Origin: an uncultured Pelagibacteraceae bacterium
GTDB taxonomy: Bacteria > Pseudomonadota > Alphaproteobacteria > Pelagibacterales > Pelagibacteraceae
DNA length: 64,000 nucleotides
Assembly: GCA_902611845.1 (NCBI GenBank)
Contig: CACMAX010000001.1
Location: 1-64,000 of the forward strand
Direction: 5' to 3'
Below, one piece after another: positions 40,886 to 51,753 of this stretch; position 1 is the stretch's first letter, and each line of letters starts with the position of its first letter. The position numbers and the translations under genes are program-made. The notes beneath the pieces were generated by a model, which ran no database searches, was not told the origin of the DNA, and saw only the letters and a program-made list of their open reading frames with translations.

Positions 40886-42217
40886 ATGATTAAAAAATAT
40901 TTTGGAACAGATGGAATTAGAGGAAAAGTTAATGGATCTAAAATAAATGGAGAAATGTTTTTCAAATTTGGTTTAGCAGCGGGAACATACTTTAAAAATT
41001 TAAAAAAAAGTAAACAAACAGCAATTATTGCAAAAGACACTAGATTATCAGGTTATACGCTTGAACCAGCTTTAGTATCTGGATTGGCATCAGCAGGAAT
41101 GCATATTTATACTTTGGGACCCCTTCCAACAAATGGTTTAGCGATGCTAACACAAAAAATGAGAGCTAATATGGGTATAATGATTACTGCATCTCATAAT
41201 CCATATCACGACAATGGATTAAAGTTATTTGGACCTGATGGACTTAAATTATCTGATAGAATTGAGAAGAAAATTGAGAAACTAATTGATTCAAAGATTA
41301 TTAAAAATCTATCAAAACCAATAGAATTGGGGAGAGTTAAAAGATTAGAGGATGCTAACGATAGTTATATTAAAATATTAAAACAAAATTTCCCATCCTC
41401 ATTTAGTTTAAAAGGTATCAAAATTGCTTTAGATTGTGCCAACGGAGCTGGCTACAAAGCTGGTCCAGCTTTATTTAAATCATTAGGTGCTAAAGTATAT
41501 GACACAGGCACATCTCCTAATGGTTTAAATATAAATCTCAAATCCGGATCTACCTACCCAAGTAAAATTTGTCAAATGACAAAAAAAAATAAAGCTCATA
41601 TAGGTATTTCATTGGATGGAGATGCTGACAGAATAATTGTCTGTGATGAAAAAGGAAAGATTATTGATGGAGATAAAATTCTCGCAATGTTAGGCGAGAG
41701 ATGGAAAAGAAAAAAGATTTTAAAAGGAGGCGTCATTGGTACATTAATGTCAAATTATGGCTTAGAAAATTTTTTTAAAAACAATGGAATTAAATTTTTA
41801 AGATCAGATGTGGGAGACAGATATGTAAAAGAAAAAATGAAAAAAAATAAATTTAATTTAGGGGGGGAACAGTCTGGTCATATAATTCTTGGAAAGTTTG
41901 CGACAACTGGTGATGGGTTATTAGTCGCACTAGAAATCCTTTTCTCTTTAAGAAAAACAAAAAAAGCAAGTGAGCTTTTTAACAAATTTAAACCCACCCC
42001 TCAAATGTTAGAGAATGTTGAAGTTAAAGATAAATCAATTATTAATACCCCAAAATGCAAAAAAGCAATTAACGAAGCAAATAAAATAATTAAAAACAAA
42101 GGAAGAATTTTAGTTAGAAAATCTGGTACTGAACCAAAAATAAGAATTATGAGCGAGTCAGAGGACTCAAATTTAAATAAATTATGTGTTAATATAATTA
42201 AAAAATCTATTCAGTAA
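40886..42217 (+). CDS. glmM: Phosphoglucosamine mutase
   Basis: 443 aa; KYFGTDGIRGKVN, ITASHNPYHDNGLK, SLDGDADRIIVCDE. Confidence 0.96.
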   Translation: MIKKYFGTDGIRGKVNGSKINGEMFFKFGLAAGTYFKNLKKSKQTAIIAKDTRLSGYTLEPALVSGLASAGMHIYTLGPLPTNGLAMLTQKMRANMGIMITASHNPYHDNGLKLFGPDGLKLSDRIEKKIEKLIDSKIIKNLSKPIELGRVKRLEDANDSYIKILKQNFPSSFSLKGIKIALDCANGAGYKAGPALFKSLGAKVYDTGTSPNGLNINLKSGSTYPSKICQMTKKNKAHIGISLDGDADRIIVCDEKGKIIDGDKILAMLGERWKRKKILKGGVIGTLMSNYGLENFFKNNGIKFLRSDVGDRYVKEKMKKNKFNLGGEQSGHIILGKFATTGDGLLVALEILFSLRKTKKASELFNKFKPTPQMLENVEVKDKSIINTPKCKKAINEANKIIKNKGRILVRKSGTEPKIRIMSESEDSNLNKLCVNIIKKSIQ

Positions 42218-42218
42218 A

Positions 42219-43031
42219 TTGAAAATCAAATCTAAAATATTAATTATTGCAGGATCAGATTCCTCTGGAGGAGCTGGCATCCAAGCAGATATTAAATCAG
42301 TTACTTCTCTTGGCTCTTTCGCTATGACAGCAATAACAGCAGTAACAGCTCAGAATACTACTGGTGTAATGTCTATAATACCAGTACTTAGTAAAGAAAT
42401 TTCTAATCAAATTGAATTTACCTCAAAAGATATAAGGCCAGATTCAGTAAAGATAGGAATGCTGCACTCTACTGAGGTTATAAATTCAGTATTAAAATCA
42501 ATAAAAAAATCAAAATTAAAAAAAATAATATTAGATCCTGTCATGGTGGCTAAAGGTGGAACCAAGCTTATAGACAATAAAGCAATTTTAGTATTGAAAA
42601 AAAAACTAATAAAAAAAGTTGATTTAATAACACCAAATATTCCTGAAGCAGAGATACTAACAAAAATAAAAATTAAATCTATAACGGATATGAAAAATGC
42701 TGCTAAAATATTATTAGATTTAGGCGCTAAGAATGTTTTAATTAAAGGTGGTCATTTAAGCTCTAAAAACTTAAAAGATATTTTTGTAAATAAAAAAGAA
42801 ACTGCAATATTTGTTAATAAAAAAATTGATACAAAAAATACTCACGGAACTGGATGTACATTATCAAGTGCAATTGCAACATATTATGGATGTGGAAAAA
42901 CTCTAAAGAAATCTTGTGAGTTAGGTATTAGATATGTAAACAATGCCATTAAAACAAGACCAAACTTTGGAAAAGGAAATGGACCAATTAACCATTTAAA
43001 TAGTTTTACTATAGATAAGAAATTTAGATGA
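42219..43031 (+). CDS. thiD: Hydroxymethylpyrimidine/phosphomethylpyrimidine kinase
   Basis: 270 aa, TTG start; [41 protein letters not shown]. Confidence 0.94.
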   Translation: MKIKSKILIIAGSDSSGGAGIQADIKSVTSLGSFAMTAITAVTAQNTTGVMSIIPVLSKEISNQIEFTSKDIRPDSVKIGMLHSTEVINSVLKSIKKSKLKKIILDPVMVAKGGTKLIDNKAILVLKKKLIKKVDLITPNIPEAEILTKIKIKSITDMKNAAKILLDLGAKNVLIKGGHLSSKNLKDIFVNKKETAIFVNKKIDTKNTHGTGCTLSSAIATYYGCGKTLKKSCELGIRYVNNAIKTRPNFGKGNGPINHLNSFTIDKKFR

Positions 43032-44317
43032 ATAATGTAGTTGTTGTTGGATCGCAGTGGGGAGATGAAGGAAAAGGTAAGATAGTTGATTGGTTATCAA
43101 GCGAAGCAGACGTAGTCGTAAGATTCCAAGGAGGACATAATGCTGGTCATACGTTAGTCATAGATGGTGTTACTTATAAACTGAGATTGTTACCATCTGG
43201 GATTGTCAGAAAAAATAAAATTTCTATTATAGGAAATGGAGTTGTAGTAGATCCATGGGCGCTGCTAGATGAAATCGAGGAAGCTAAATCTAAAGCTGTA
43301 GAAATCAATGAAAATAATCTGATTTTATCTGAGGCCGCCACACTAATTTTACCATTTCATAAAGAGATGGATGAAATAAGGGAAGATTCTGCTGGTAAAT
43401 CAAAAATTGGAACTACAAGAAGAGGAATTGGTCCAGCTTATGAAGATAAAGTCGGACGAAGATCTATAAGAGTAATGGACCTTGCATCCAAAAAAAATCT
43501 AGAAAATAGATTAGCTGTGGTTTTAGAACATCATAATGCTATCCGAAAGGGATTGGGTAAGCCAATATATGAAAAAGATAAACTAGTTGAGGATTTATTA
43601 AAAATAGCACCAAATATATTAAAATATTCAGCTCCTGTTTGGAGAAAGATAGATCAATTTAAATCAGAAAATAAAAAAATATTATTTGAAGGGGCTCAAG
43701 GAATATTACTTGATGTGGATCATGGGACATATCCATATGTAACTTCATCTAATACAGTAGCAGCTTCAGCAGCAACAGGATCTGGATGCGGTCCAAATTC
43801 AATAAACTATGTGTTAGGAATTACAAAAGCATATACAACAAGGGTAGGTGAAGGACCTTTCCCAACAGAATTAACAGATGATATTGGTAATCATTTAGGT
43901 GAAAAGGGACATGAATTTGGAACTGTAACTAGTAGAAAAAGAAGATGTGGCTGGTTTGATGGAGTTCTAGTAAGACAAACTATAAAGATTTCAGGCATTA
44001 ATGGTATAGCATTAACAAAATTAGATGTATTAGATGAACTTGATGAAATAAATCTTTGTGTAGCTTATGAGTTAAATGGAAAAAAAATAGATTATTTTCC
44101 TGCAGCTGTTGAAGATCAATTGAATGTTAAACCAGTTTATAAAAAACTTGAAGGTTGGAAATCTAAAACCCAAGGTGTAAAAAAATTTGATGATTTACCT
44201 AATAATGCAAAGATTTATGTAAAAGCTATTGAAGAGTTCATTGAGACAAAAATATCAAGTATTTCAACAAGTCCAGAGAGGGAAGATACTATTCTTTTAA
44301 TAGATCCATTTAATTAA
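43028..44317 (+). CDS. purA: Adenylosuccinate synthase
   Basis: 429 aa; [31 protein letters not shown]. Confidence 0.97.
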   Translation: MNNVVVVGSQWGDEGKGKIVDWLSSEADVVVRFQGGHNAGHTLVIDGVTYKLRLLPSGIVRKNKISIIGNGVVVDPWALLDEIEEAKSKAVEINENNLILSEAATLILPFHKEMDEIREDSAGKSKIGTTRRGIGPAYEDKVGRRSIRVMDLASKKNLENRLAVVLEHHNAIRKGLGKPIYEKDKLVEDLLKIAPNILKYSAPVWRKIDQFKSENKKILFEGAQGILLDVDHGTYPYVTSSNTVAASAATGSGCGPNSINYVLGITKAYTTRVGEGPFPTELTDDIGNHLGEKGHEFGTVTSRKRRCGWFDGVLVRQTIKISGINGIALTKLDVLDELDEINLCVAYELNGKKIDYFPAAVEDQLNVKPVYKKLEGWKSKTQGVKKFDDLPNNAKIYVKAIEEFIETKISSISTSPEREDTILLIDPFN

Positions 44318-44365
44318 TATTAGAATTAATTTAATTAACTATAAAATCCATCATATACTACTAAT

Positions 44366-46159
44366 ATGATCAATAAATATATTCACATATTTATTATTTT
44401 TTTTGTTATTTTAATCAATCCTAAGCATGTATACGCTGTTGATTTATCATCAACTACTCCTTCAGATAATGCAACACAGATTGCTGTAAATACTTCTATT
44501 ACACTTGTATGGGCAGGCAGAGTAACTACAAATAACGGAAATGTAATTTTAAAAAAAACTTCTGACGATAGTACAGTAGAGTCATTTGCATCAAATTCAA
44601 TGTTCTTAATTTTGGATATGTCTGGAAATGCTTCAGTAATAATAACTCCTTCATCAAATTTAGATGAAGATACCGAGTACTATGTTTTAATAGATAGTTC
44701 TGCATTTAATGGATTTGACGGTATTGCAAGTAAAACAACTTTAAATTTTAAGACAGTTGACAATAATAATCCTACTTTAACATCTGCTTCGCCATCTGAT
44801 GATGCCTCTAATGTTAGTGTATCATCAAATATAGTTCTTACATTTAATGAAGCTGTAGATGCTGAAAGTGGAAATATTGATATAATCAATACATCGACAG
44901 GCGAAGCGATAGAGATTGATGTAACAGGATCTTTATTATCTGGAAGTGGAACAACTGAAATTACTATTAATCCATCATCTGACTTAGAAAATGACACATC
45001 TTATCATGTAAAAATAGATTCAACCGCATTTGATGATGCAGTTGGAAACTCTTATGCTGGTATTTCAAACACAACAACTTTAAATTTTACTACCGCAAAA
45101 GGTCAAATTTTTAACGATACTGTAAAAACTTTAGTAAAAAATCAAACAACAGCATCAATTCAATCAATGACTCAGTCATTAAATAGAGTAAATAGCCGCT
45201 TAAATTTTATTAGACCAATTCAGAATAGCAACACTTCAAGAAATAAAATAGCTTTAAATTTTAATAACTCATACGCAAACAAAATAGTTGATGCTTTAAC
45301 AACTAACTTAATAAAATATGAAAAAAAGAAGAGAAAATTTGCTTTTTGGAGTGAAGGCAACCTTTCTTTTGGAAGAATAAACAACAAAGGTAAAGATTTG
45401 GGTCAGGATCTTAGCACCAAGGGTTTTACTGTAGGATTTGATAAAAAAATTACAGATCTAAAAACTATAGGTTTAGCATTAAATCAATCTGAGCAAGAAA
45501 CTCAAATTGGAAGTAATGATGCACATATGGATGCAACAGCAAAATCTTTATTAATCTATGGAAGTAACCAATTTTTTGAAAATCGATATTTCGAGGCTGC
45601 CATTGGATTTGGAGAAACAGAAATTGATATCAATAGAAAAGTATCTGGAGGAAATAATAAAGGCCTAAGAGATGGAAAACAATTATTTGGAAGCTTCACT
45701 TACTTGTACGAACCATTAGAACAAAAAGAAAGTAAAAACTTAAATTATTATTCTAGGATAGATTTGGGTTATACGATATTAGACGATTACATAGAAAGTG
45801 GTGATGGTGACTCAATTAATTACAATGATCAAAATATAAAAAGTTCGTCATTATCTTTTGGATTTAATTTTTCAAATATATTAGAAATAGATCAAGGATT
45901 TATTACACCTTTAATACAGTTTGAAATTGGTAAAAATAAAACAATAAATTCACTATCAGAAGCTTATTATGTAAATGATTCTTCAAATATTTATGCTAAT
46001 GCAATATCTGATCAAAATACATCACATGCAAAGCTAACCCTTGGAATAGGGGCTACGTTGGAAGACGGTTTAAATATAAGTTTCATGGTCGATCATTATA
46101 GAAATGATAACGAAGCATTTAATACCAGTTTAACTGCAAATATTAGAAAAGAATTTTAA
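44366..46159 (+). CDS. Autotransporter-like surface protein with two SbsA/Big_5-type Ig-like domains and C-terminal beta-barrel
   Basis: 597 aa; signal peptide, two related repeats (STTPSDNATQIAVNTSI.. and SASPSDDASNVSVSSNI..), FWSEGNLSFGRI, alternating C-terminus ending IRKEF. Confidence 0.8.
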   Translation: MINKYIHIFIIFFVILINPKHVYAVDLSSTTPSDNATQIAVNTSITLVWAGRVTTNNGNVILKKTSDDSTVESFASNSMFLILDMSGNASVIITPSSNLDEDTEYYVLIDSSAFNGFDGIASKTTLNFKTVDNNNPTLTSASPSDDASNVSVSSNIVLTFNEAVDAESGNIDIINTSTGEAIEIDVTGSLLSGSGTTEITINPSSDLENDTSYHVKIDSTAFDDAVGNSYAGISNTTTLNFTTAKGQIFNDTVKTLVKNQTTASIQSMTQSLNRVNSRLNFIRPIQNSNTSRNKIALNFNNSYANKIVDALTTNLIKYEKKKRKFAFWSEGNLSFGRINNKGKDLGQDLSTKGFTVGFDKKITDLKTIGLALNQSEQETQIGSNDAHMDATAKSLLIYGSNQFFENRYFEAAIGFGETEIDINRKVSGGNNKGLRDGKQLFGSFTYLYEPLEQKESKNLNYYSRIDLGYTILDDYIESGDGDSINYNDQNIKSSSLSFGFNFSNILEIDQGFITPLIQFEIGKNKTINSLSEAYYVNDSSNIYANAISDQNTSHAKLTLGIGATLEDGLNISFMVDHYRNDNEAFNTSLTANIRKEF

Positions 46160-46164
46160 TAAGT

Positions 46165-47055
46165 TTAATTAGCTGGTAATAAATTTTTTGATTTAGCAGA
46201 GTTCAGCATGTGTTTTTGAAGTTTTTCAAAAGCTTTATTTTCAATTTGTCTTATTCTTTCTCTGCTTATTTTGAATTTCTTACTTAAGTCTTCCAAAGTT
46301 ATTGGATCATCTGTCAATCTTCTAGAGTAAAGAATTTCTTTTTCTCTTTCATTTAAAATTTTAATAGAATCCTGAAGAAGATCTTTTCGTTGTTCCATTT
46401 CTTCATTTTGTGCAAATTTAAGTTCTTGATCCATATCATTATCCACAACCCAATCTTGCCATTCATCACCATCTTCTCCAATAGGTGCATTTAAAGACTG
46501 CTCTTTTCCTGAAAGCCTTCTATTCATAGATACTACTTCTTGTTCACTAACATCTAATCTGTTTGCTATATCTTTCACGTGTTCATCACGTAAGTCACCC
46601 TCAGATCTAGGTGCAATTTGATTTTTTAATTTCTTCAAGTTGAAAAAAAGCTTTTTCTGAGCTGTTGTAGTTCCTATTTTTACTAAGCTCCATGATCTTA
46701 GAATATACTCTTGAATAGAAGCTTTAATCCACCACATTGCATAAGTTGCAAGTCTAAAACCTTTTTCAGGTTCAAATTTTTTAACAGCTTGCATTAAACC
46801 TACGTTACCTTCTGAAATCATTTCATTAAGAGGCAAACCATAGCCTTTGTAACCCATTGCTATTTTAGCAACTAGTCTTAAATGACTTGTAACAAGCTTT
46901 TCAGCTGATTTAACATTTCCTGTAGTTTGCCAGTTTTTAGCAAGCATGTATTCTTCTTCTGCATCTAGCATAGGAAACTTTTTTATCTGAGCTAGATAAG
47001 CTGCTAAGCCACCCTCATTTGAAAGAGATGGCAAATTGTATGTATTATTACTCAT
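46165..47055 (-). CDS. rpoH: RNA polymerase sigma factor RpoH (sigma-32)
   Basis: 296 aa; GNVGLMQAVKKFEPEKGFRLATYAMWWIKASIQEYILRSWSLVKIGTTTAQKKLFFNLKK. Confidence 0.95.
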   Translation of the reverse strand: MSNNTYNLPSLSNEGGLAAYLAQIKKFPMLDAEEEYMLAKNWQTTGNVKSAEKLVTSHLRLVAKIAMGYKGYGLPLNEMISEGNVGLMQAVKKFEPEKGFRLATYAMWWIKASIQEYILRSWSLVKIGTTTAQKKLFFNLKKLKNQIAPRSEGDLRDEHVKDIANRLDVSEQEVVSMNRRLSGKEQSLNAPIGEDGDEWQDWVVDNDMDQELKFAQNEEMEQRKDLLQDSIKILNEREKEILYSRRLTDDPITLEDLSKKFKISRERIRQIENKAFEKLQKHMLNSAKSKNLLPAN

Positions 47056-47098
47056 CGGAAGTATTTATGTAATAGAGAAATTTTTTTTTACAATCGTT

Positions 47099-48079
47099 TT
47101 ATTTACTGAATTTTCTTAGTTTTTTTAAGATATCATTTAATTCAATTGGGATATTTGATGAAAATTCTAATCTTTTTCCTTTCCTTGGATGGTCAAAACC
47201 TAACTGTTTTGCATGCAAAAATTGTCTATCTAAATTTAAAATTTTATTATTAAGATCTTCATCAATGTTTTTAAATTTCTTAAATTTCTTTTTATATTTT
47301 TTATCTCCAAGAATATTGTTACCTTTGTATGACATATGAACTCTTATTTGATGAGTTCTACCAGTTTCTAATTTACATTGTATAAAACTAAAAGTTGGAA
47401 CTTTATCATTCTCGAAAACTTCTAATGTTTCATAATGTGTAATTGCCTTTTTGCCTTTACTAAATGAGACCTCCATCATCTGTCTGTTTTTAGAACTTCT
47501 AGTTATGAACGTTTCAATAGTTCCCTTTTGAGGTCGTAATTTTCCCCATATTAAAGTTTGATAAACTCTTGTTATAGTGTGTTCAGAAAACTGAATTGAT
47601 AATTTTTCATGAGTTGAATTATTTTTTGCAATTACAATTAATCCTGATGTATCTTTGTCAATTCTATGAACTATACCAGGTCTAAGTTCATCTCCAATAT
47701 CAGATAAATTTTTACTATCATAATTCATTAATGCGTTAACTATTGTATTATCGTAATTACCAGCACCAGGATGCATTGAAATTCCTGAAGGTTTGTCAAT
47801 TACAATTAAATCTTCATCTTCATAAATTATATTTAATTTAAATTTATAAGGTTTTAAGCTTTGTTTCTTAGGCTCAACAATTTCAAGTTCAATTTTGTCA
47901 TTTACTTTAGTCTTAATCGAAGGATCTTTGATAATTCTTTCATTAATTTTTAACTTACTATTTAATATTAAATTTTTTACTCTAGTTCTGCTTAAACGTT
48001 TATCATGGTTGGCCAATATGATATCTACCCGTTTGTTATTATCGTCTTCTCCAACAATAAAATTGATGATATTTTTCAT
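47099..48079 (-). CDS. rluD: RluD-family pseudouridine synthase
   Basis: 326 aa; S4-like N-terminus, DKPSGISMHPGAGN, GIVHRIDKDTSGLIV. Confidence 0.92.
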   Translation of the reverse strand: MKNIINFIVGEDDNNKRVDIILANHDKRLSRTRVKNLILNSKLKINERIIKDPSIKTKVNDKIELEIVEPKKQSLKPYKFKLNIIYEDEDLIVIDKPSGISMHPGAGNYDNTIVNALMNYDSKNLSDIGDELRPGIVHRIDKDTSGLIVIAKNNSTHEKLSIQFSEHTITRVYQTLIWGKLRPQKGTIETFITRSSKNRQMMEVSFSKGKKAITHYETLEVFENDKVPTFSFIQCKLETGRTHQIRVHMSYKGNNILGDKKYKKKFKKFKNIDEDLNNKILNLDRQFLHAKQLGFDHPRKGKRLEFSSNIPIELNDILKKLRKFSK

Positions 48080-48102
48080 AAATTACTATATTAAATTAGT
48101 AT

Positions 48103-48179
48103 GCGTTCGTAGCTCAACTGGATAGAGCGCCAGATTTCGGCTCTGGAGGTTCAGGGTTCGACTCCTTGCGGGCGCACCA
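48103..48179 (+). tRNA. tRNA-Arg(TCG), CCA encoded
   Basis: GCGTTCG-TA-GCTC-AACTGGATA-GAGC-G-CCAGA-TTTCGGC-TCTGG-AGGTT-CAGGG-TTCGACT-CCTTG-CGGGCGC-ACCA. Confidence 0.96.
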
Positions 48180-48192
48180 CTATTCCCCCATA

Positions 48193-48972
48193 TTAATAAG
48201 TGTTCCTTTTTTTTTTTGCAACATGGAAAGAATAATAGAATAATGCAATTGATAATACAAAGTAAACCCCATTCCACATAAATGCATTATAGATATTTTG
48301 AATATCTACACTTTGATTAATCAAAATGTTTCTTGCTTCTTCGAAAATATATACCAATGGCAATAAGTATGCTATTTTTTGAAACACTTCTGGCAAAATT
48401 TCTATTGGATAATATATGCATCCAAACGGAGCTAATAAAAACATTGTAGACCATGCTATATTTTCAAAAGAGGGTCCATATCTTAATAGACCTGCTGATA
48501 CAAGGATGCCAAGCGTTATTCCAAATAAATATAGACTCAAAAATAAAAAGAATAAAAATATTCCTAAATCTAAAATAGAAATACCAAACAACGGAGAGGT
48601 TAAAAGTACTGCTGGTATTAGACCTATAAGCGCTCTTATTAAAGCTGTAGCAACAAGTGAAGTTAATATTTCACCAATTTTCATTGGCGCAATAAATAAA
48701 TTTGTAAAGTTTCTGCTCCAAATTTCCTCAAGAAATAGCATATTAAATCCAATACTAGTTCTAAAAAGAAAATCATAAAGGATTGCGCAAGTTAATATAA
48801 CTCCAACTGCATTATTATAATATGTTGTATGTGTAGCAAAAAAATTTGAGATAAAGCCCCACAATGTAATTTGAATAGTCGGCCAATAAACAAGATCCAA
48901 AATCCTTGGGAAAGATCTGGTAATTAAATAAAAATGTCTTAAAAAAAGACCATACATTCTAGTTAAGCTCAT
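48193..48972 (-). CDS. ABC-2 type transporter permease
   Basis: 259 aa; hydrophobic; FLEEIWSRNFTNLFIAPMKIGEILTS, LAPFGCIYYPIEILPEVFQKIAYLLPL. Confidence 0.88.
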   Translation of the reverse strand: MSLTRMYGLFLRHFYLITRSFPRILDLVYWPTIQITLWGFISNFFATHTTYYNNAVGVILTCAILYDFLFRTSIGFNMLFLEEIWSRNFTNLFIAPMKIGEILTSLVATALIRALIGLIPAVLLTSPLFGISILDLGIFLFFLFLSLYLFGITLGILVSAGLLRYGPSFENIAWSTMFLLAPFGCIYYPIEILPEVFQKIAYLLPLVYIFEEARNILINQSVDIQNIYNAFMWNGVYFVLSIALFYYSFHVAKKKRNTY

Positions 48973-49696
48973 TTTTACTCCTAGATAATTTTAAAAAAAC
49001 TTCTTCAAGGTTTTTTCTGCCATGTTTACTGATTAATTCTTCAGGATTTCCTTTATCGATTATAATTCCATCTTTCATCATTAGAATTGACTTACAAAGT
49101 CTAGTGACTTCATTCATATTATGAGAGGCAAGAAGTATAGATATTTTTTTTTCTTTTTTATAATCTTCCAAAAAACATCTAACAAAATCACCTACCTCTG
49201 GATCTAATGATGCGGTTGGTTCATCTAATAGTAATACTTTTGGTTCATTGATTAATGCTTTTGCCAAACTAACTCTATTTTTTTGTCCAGATGATAATTC
49301 ACCTGTAATGCTATTAAGTAATCCTCCCAATCTTAATTTTTCTGATAAAAATTCAATCCTCTCATTAATATTATTTATTTTGTATAATTTTCCATAAACG
49401 TTTAGATTTTGTTTAACCGTAAGTTTTTTTGGTAATTCAATATATGGAGATATGAAGTTTATTTGTTCCAAGATTTCAATTCTATTTCCCTCCAATTTTT
49501 GACCATTTATCAAAATTTCTCCGCTCGTTGGTTTCAGAAGTCCTAACAACATACCAATGGTGGTTGTTTTGCCTGAGCCATTAGGACCTAATAGGCCTAA
49601 AATTTCGTCTTCTTTTATGTTAAAGCTTATACCTTTTACAGCCTCATTCTTTCCATAATTTTTTTTAATATTTTTTACTTCGACTAAATTTTTCAT
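48959..49696 (-). CDS. ABC transporter ATP-binding protein
   Basis: 245 aa; GLLGPNGSGKTTTIGMLLG, LSSGQKNRVSLAKALINEPKVLLLDEPTASLDP. Confidence 0.96.
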   Translation of the reverse strand: MKNLVEVKNIKKNYGKNEAVKGISFNIKEDEILGLLGPNGSGKTTTIGMLLGLLKPTSGEILINGQKLEGNRIEILEQINFISPYIELPKKLTVKQNLNVYGKLYKINNINERIEFLSEKLRLGGLLNSITGELSSGQKNRVSLAKALINEPKVLLLDEPTASLDPEVGDFVRCFLEDYKKEKKISILLASHNMNEVTRLCKSILMMKDGIIIDKGNPEELISKHGRKNLEEVFLKLSRSKNELN

Positions 49697-50628
49697 TTTT
49701 TTGATGCTCTAAGAAGTCTATCGTTAATCACTAATCCAAAGTTTCGGTTTGGTATTTTTTGCACAGCTATTTTTCTGTAACCTAACTTCTTAATTTTTCT
49801 TAATGTTTTATACAAATTTTTACTACTCTCCATTAGATTATTTGTCTTACTTAAATAAAAATAATTCTTATTATTTTCTTTTTTCTTCTTGATTAGGATA
49901 AAAGCCTCATCTTTTTTTATTTTAACTGCGTTTAATCTAATGGGTATACCTGGTGAATAATGAACCCTCCCTCTACCTGGAGAACTTATATTGTTTTTAC
50001 CATATAATTTAGTTTTTAAATTTATTTTTAATTTTTTTTTTAATATAGAAATATCTAAACCGCCCAATCTTAAAATTTGGGGTTTTTTTACTAAACTTAT
50101 TATTGTAGATTCAATACCAACTTTTGATCTTCCACCTTCTAGAATAAATTTAATTTTTTCTCCAAATTCATCATATACATCATCTTTTGTCACTGGGCTT
50201 ATTCCTTCAGAAATATTTGCACTTGGTGCAGCTAAAGGATATTTTAAAGATTTTAATAATATTCTAGCGGTTTGGTGACTTGGAAATCTTACACCTAACG
50301 TTTTTTTGTTATTAGTAACATTTTTTGAAATTTTGCTTTCATTTTTTAGTTTTAATATAAAGGTAATTGGACCAGGGCATAATGAATTATAAAGTTTATA
50401 AAACAAAGTATTTGTCTCACAATCTTTTTCCAAATCTTTAATATTATAGTAATGAACTATTAAAGGGTTATCAGAAGGTCTTCCTTTTAATTTAAATATT
50501 TTTTTAGTGCCTTTATCAGAATAGGCATTAGCAGCTAATCCATAGACAGTTTCTGTAGGTATTCCAATACATTCGTTATTATTTAAATATTTTACTGCTT
50601 TTTTAATATTTGAATCATTGATTTTCAT
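49693..50628 (-). CDS. Sua5/YrdC threonylcarbamoyl-AMP synthase
   Basis: 311 aa; GIPTETVYGLAANAY, KLKGRPSDNPLIVHY, STIISL, GRGRVHYSPGIPIRL. Confidence 0.93.
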   Translation of the reverse strand: MKINDSNIKKAVKYLNNNECIGIPTETVYGLAANAYSDKGTKKIFKLKGRPSDNPLIVHYYNIKDLEKDCETNTLFYKLYNSLCPGPITFILKLKNESKISKNVTNNKKTLGVRFPSHQTARILLKSLKYPLAAPSANISEGISPVTKDDVYDEFGEKIKFILEGGRSKVGIESTIISLVKKPQILRLGGLDISILKKKLKINLKTKLYGKNNISSPGRGRVHYSPGIPIRLNAVKIKKDEAFILIKKKKENNKNYFYLSKTNNLMESSKNLYKTLRKIKKLGYRKIAVQKIPNRNFGLVINDRLLRASKK

Positions 50629-50648
50629 ATAATATTACAAACTATTAT

Positions 50649-50903
50649 ATGAATGAAAAAATTTTGCCAGATGATATTGAATTAAAATCTTTGAGTGAAC
50701 TCACAGATATTGCAGATCGTTTAATTCAAAAATTAGAAAATAAAAAAAATTTGGAAGAAACCATTGAAGATTATCAATATTTAATAAAGTTAAACAATAT
50801 AATAGAGAAAAAATTTCAAAAGGACTCAAAAAATATATCTGAAAGTACTAAGCTAAAAATAGAAGAATTAACCTCAAAAAAAAATGAAAAAAAAATTAGT
50901 TAA
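50649..50903 (+). CDS. xseB: Exodeoxyribonuclease VII small subunit
   Basis: 84 aa; small acidic/coiled protein immediately upstream of ispA-dxs, the usual xseB position. Confidence 0.65.
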   Translation: MNEKILPDDIELKSLSELTDIADRLIQKLENKKNLEETIEDYQYLIKLNNIIEKKFQKDSKNISESTKLKIEELTSKKNEKKIS

Positions 50904-51753
50904 AACTGTTAATGAAGTAAATAAATTTTTAAAAAATTACATAGCAAAACAAAAAAAAACAGATCTAATTATACCTATTAAATATGGTTTATTTCCTGGA
51001 GGAAAAAAAATAAGATCTAAGCTTATTTTTGATGTTGGAAAAATTTTTAATGTAGAAAAAAAATATCTTTTATATTTAAGTTCAGCTGTTGAATGTATAC
51101 ACGCTTATTCACTAATACATGACGATTTACCGTGTATGGATGATGATGATATTAGAAGAGGTAAACTGACTACACATAAAAAATTTGGAGAATCAACAGC
51201 AGTTTTAGCTGGAAACTCCCTTTTAACATTAGCTTTTGAAATTTTATCTGATCCAAAGTTTAATATAAATAACAATAAAAAAATTTCTCTAATAAATCTA
51301 ATATCTCAATCATCAGGACACCAAGGAATAGCCGGAGGTCAATTTTTGGATTTAAATTATGAAAGAAAAAAAGTTTCTAAACAAAAAGTTATAGATATGG
51401 AGATTAAAAAGACTGGAAAATTATTTTCATTCAGCTGTTTGTGCCCAGTTATTTTGACAAATAAAAAAGATCAAATAAAAAAATTTTCAATTATTGGTGA
51501 AAAAATTGGCTTACTTTTTCAAATTGCAGATGATTTAATTGATTATAGCAGTACATCAAAAACTGCAGGAAAAAAAACAAATAAAGATTCAAAAAGGGGA
51601 AAAGCAACATTAATAAGTTTACTGGGATATAAAAATGCTGTTAAATATGCTTCGAAACTAAAAAAAGAAATTTTTAATAGTTTAGTTAGCTATGAAAATA
51701 ATGCTAGTGATTTAAAAGAGACAATTGAATTTATATTAAGTAGAAATAAATAA
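50884..51753 (+). CDS. ispA: Farnesyl/geranyl diphosphate synthase
   Basis: 289 aa; GGKKIRSKLIFDVG, SLIHDDLPCMDDDDIRRGK, FQIADDLIDY. Confidence 0.93.
   Translation: MKKKLVKTVNEVNKFLKNYIAKQKKTDLIIPIKYGLFPGGKKIRSKLIFDVGKIFNVEKKYLLYLSSAVECIHAYSLIHDDLPCMDDDDIRRGKLTTHKKFGESTAVLAGNSLLTLAFEILSDPKFNINNNKKISLINLISQSSGHQGIAGGQFLDLNYERKKVSKQKVIDMEIKKTGKLFSFSCLCPVILTNKKDQIKKFSIIGEKIGLLFQIADDLIDYSSTSKTAGKKTNKDSKRGKATLISLLGYKNAVKYASKLKKEIFNSLVSYENNASDLKETIEFILSRNK

Noticed and set aside
42150-42219. Possible TPP riboswitch upstream of thiD
   Set aside because: Only one base separates the glmM stop and the thiD start and no CUGAGA-type core was seen
48086-48277. 63-aa minus-strand ORF (GAPARSRTLNLQSRNLALYP)
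   Set aside because: Antisense to tRNA-Arg and overlapping the ABC permease 3' end; a common spurious product of tRNA antisense
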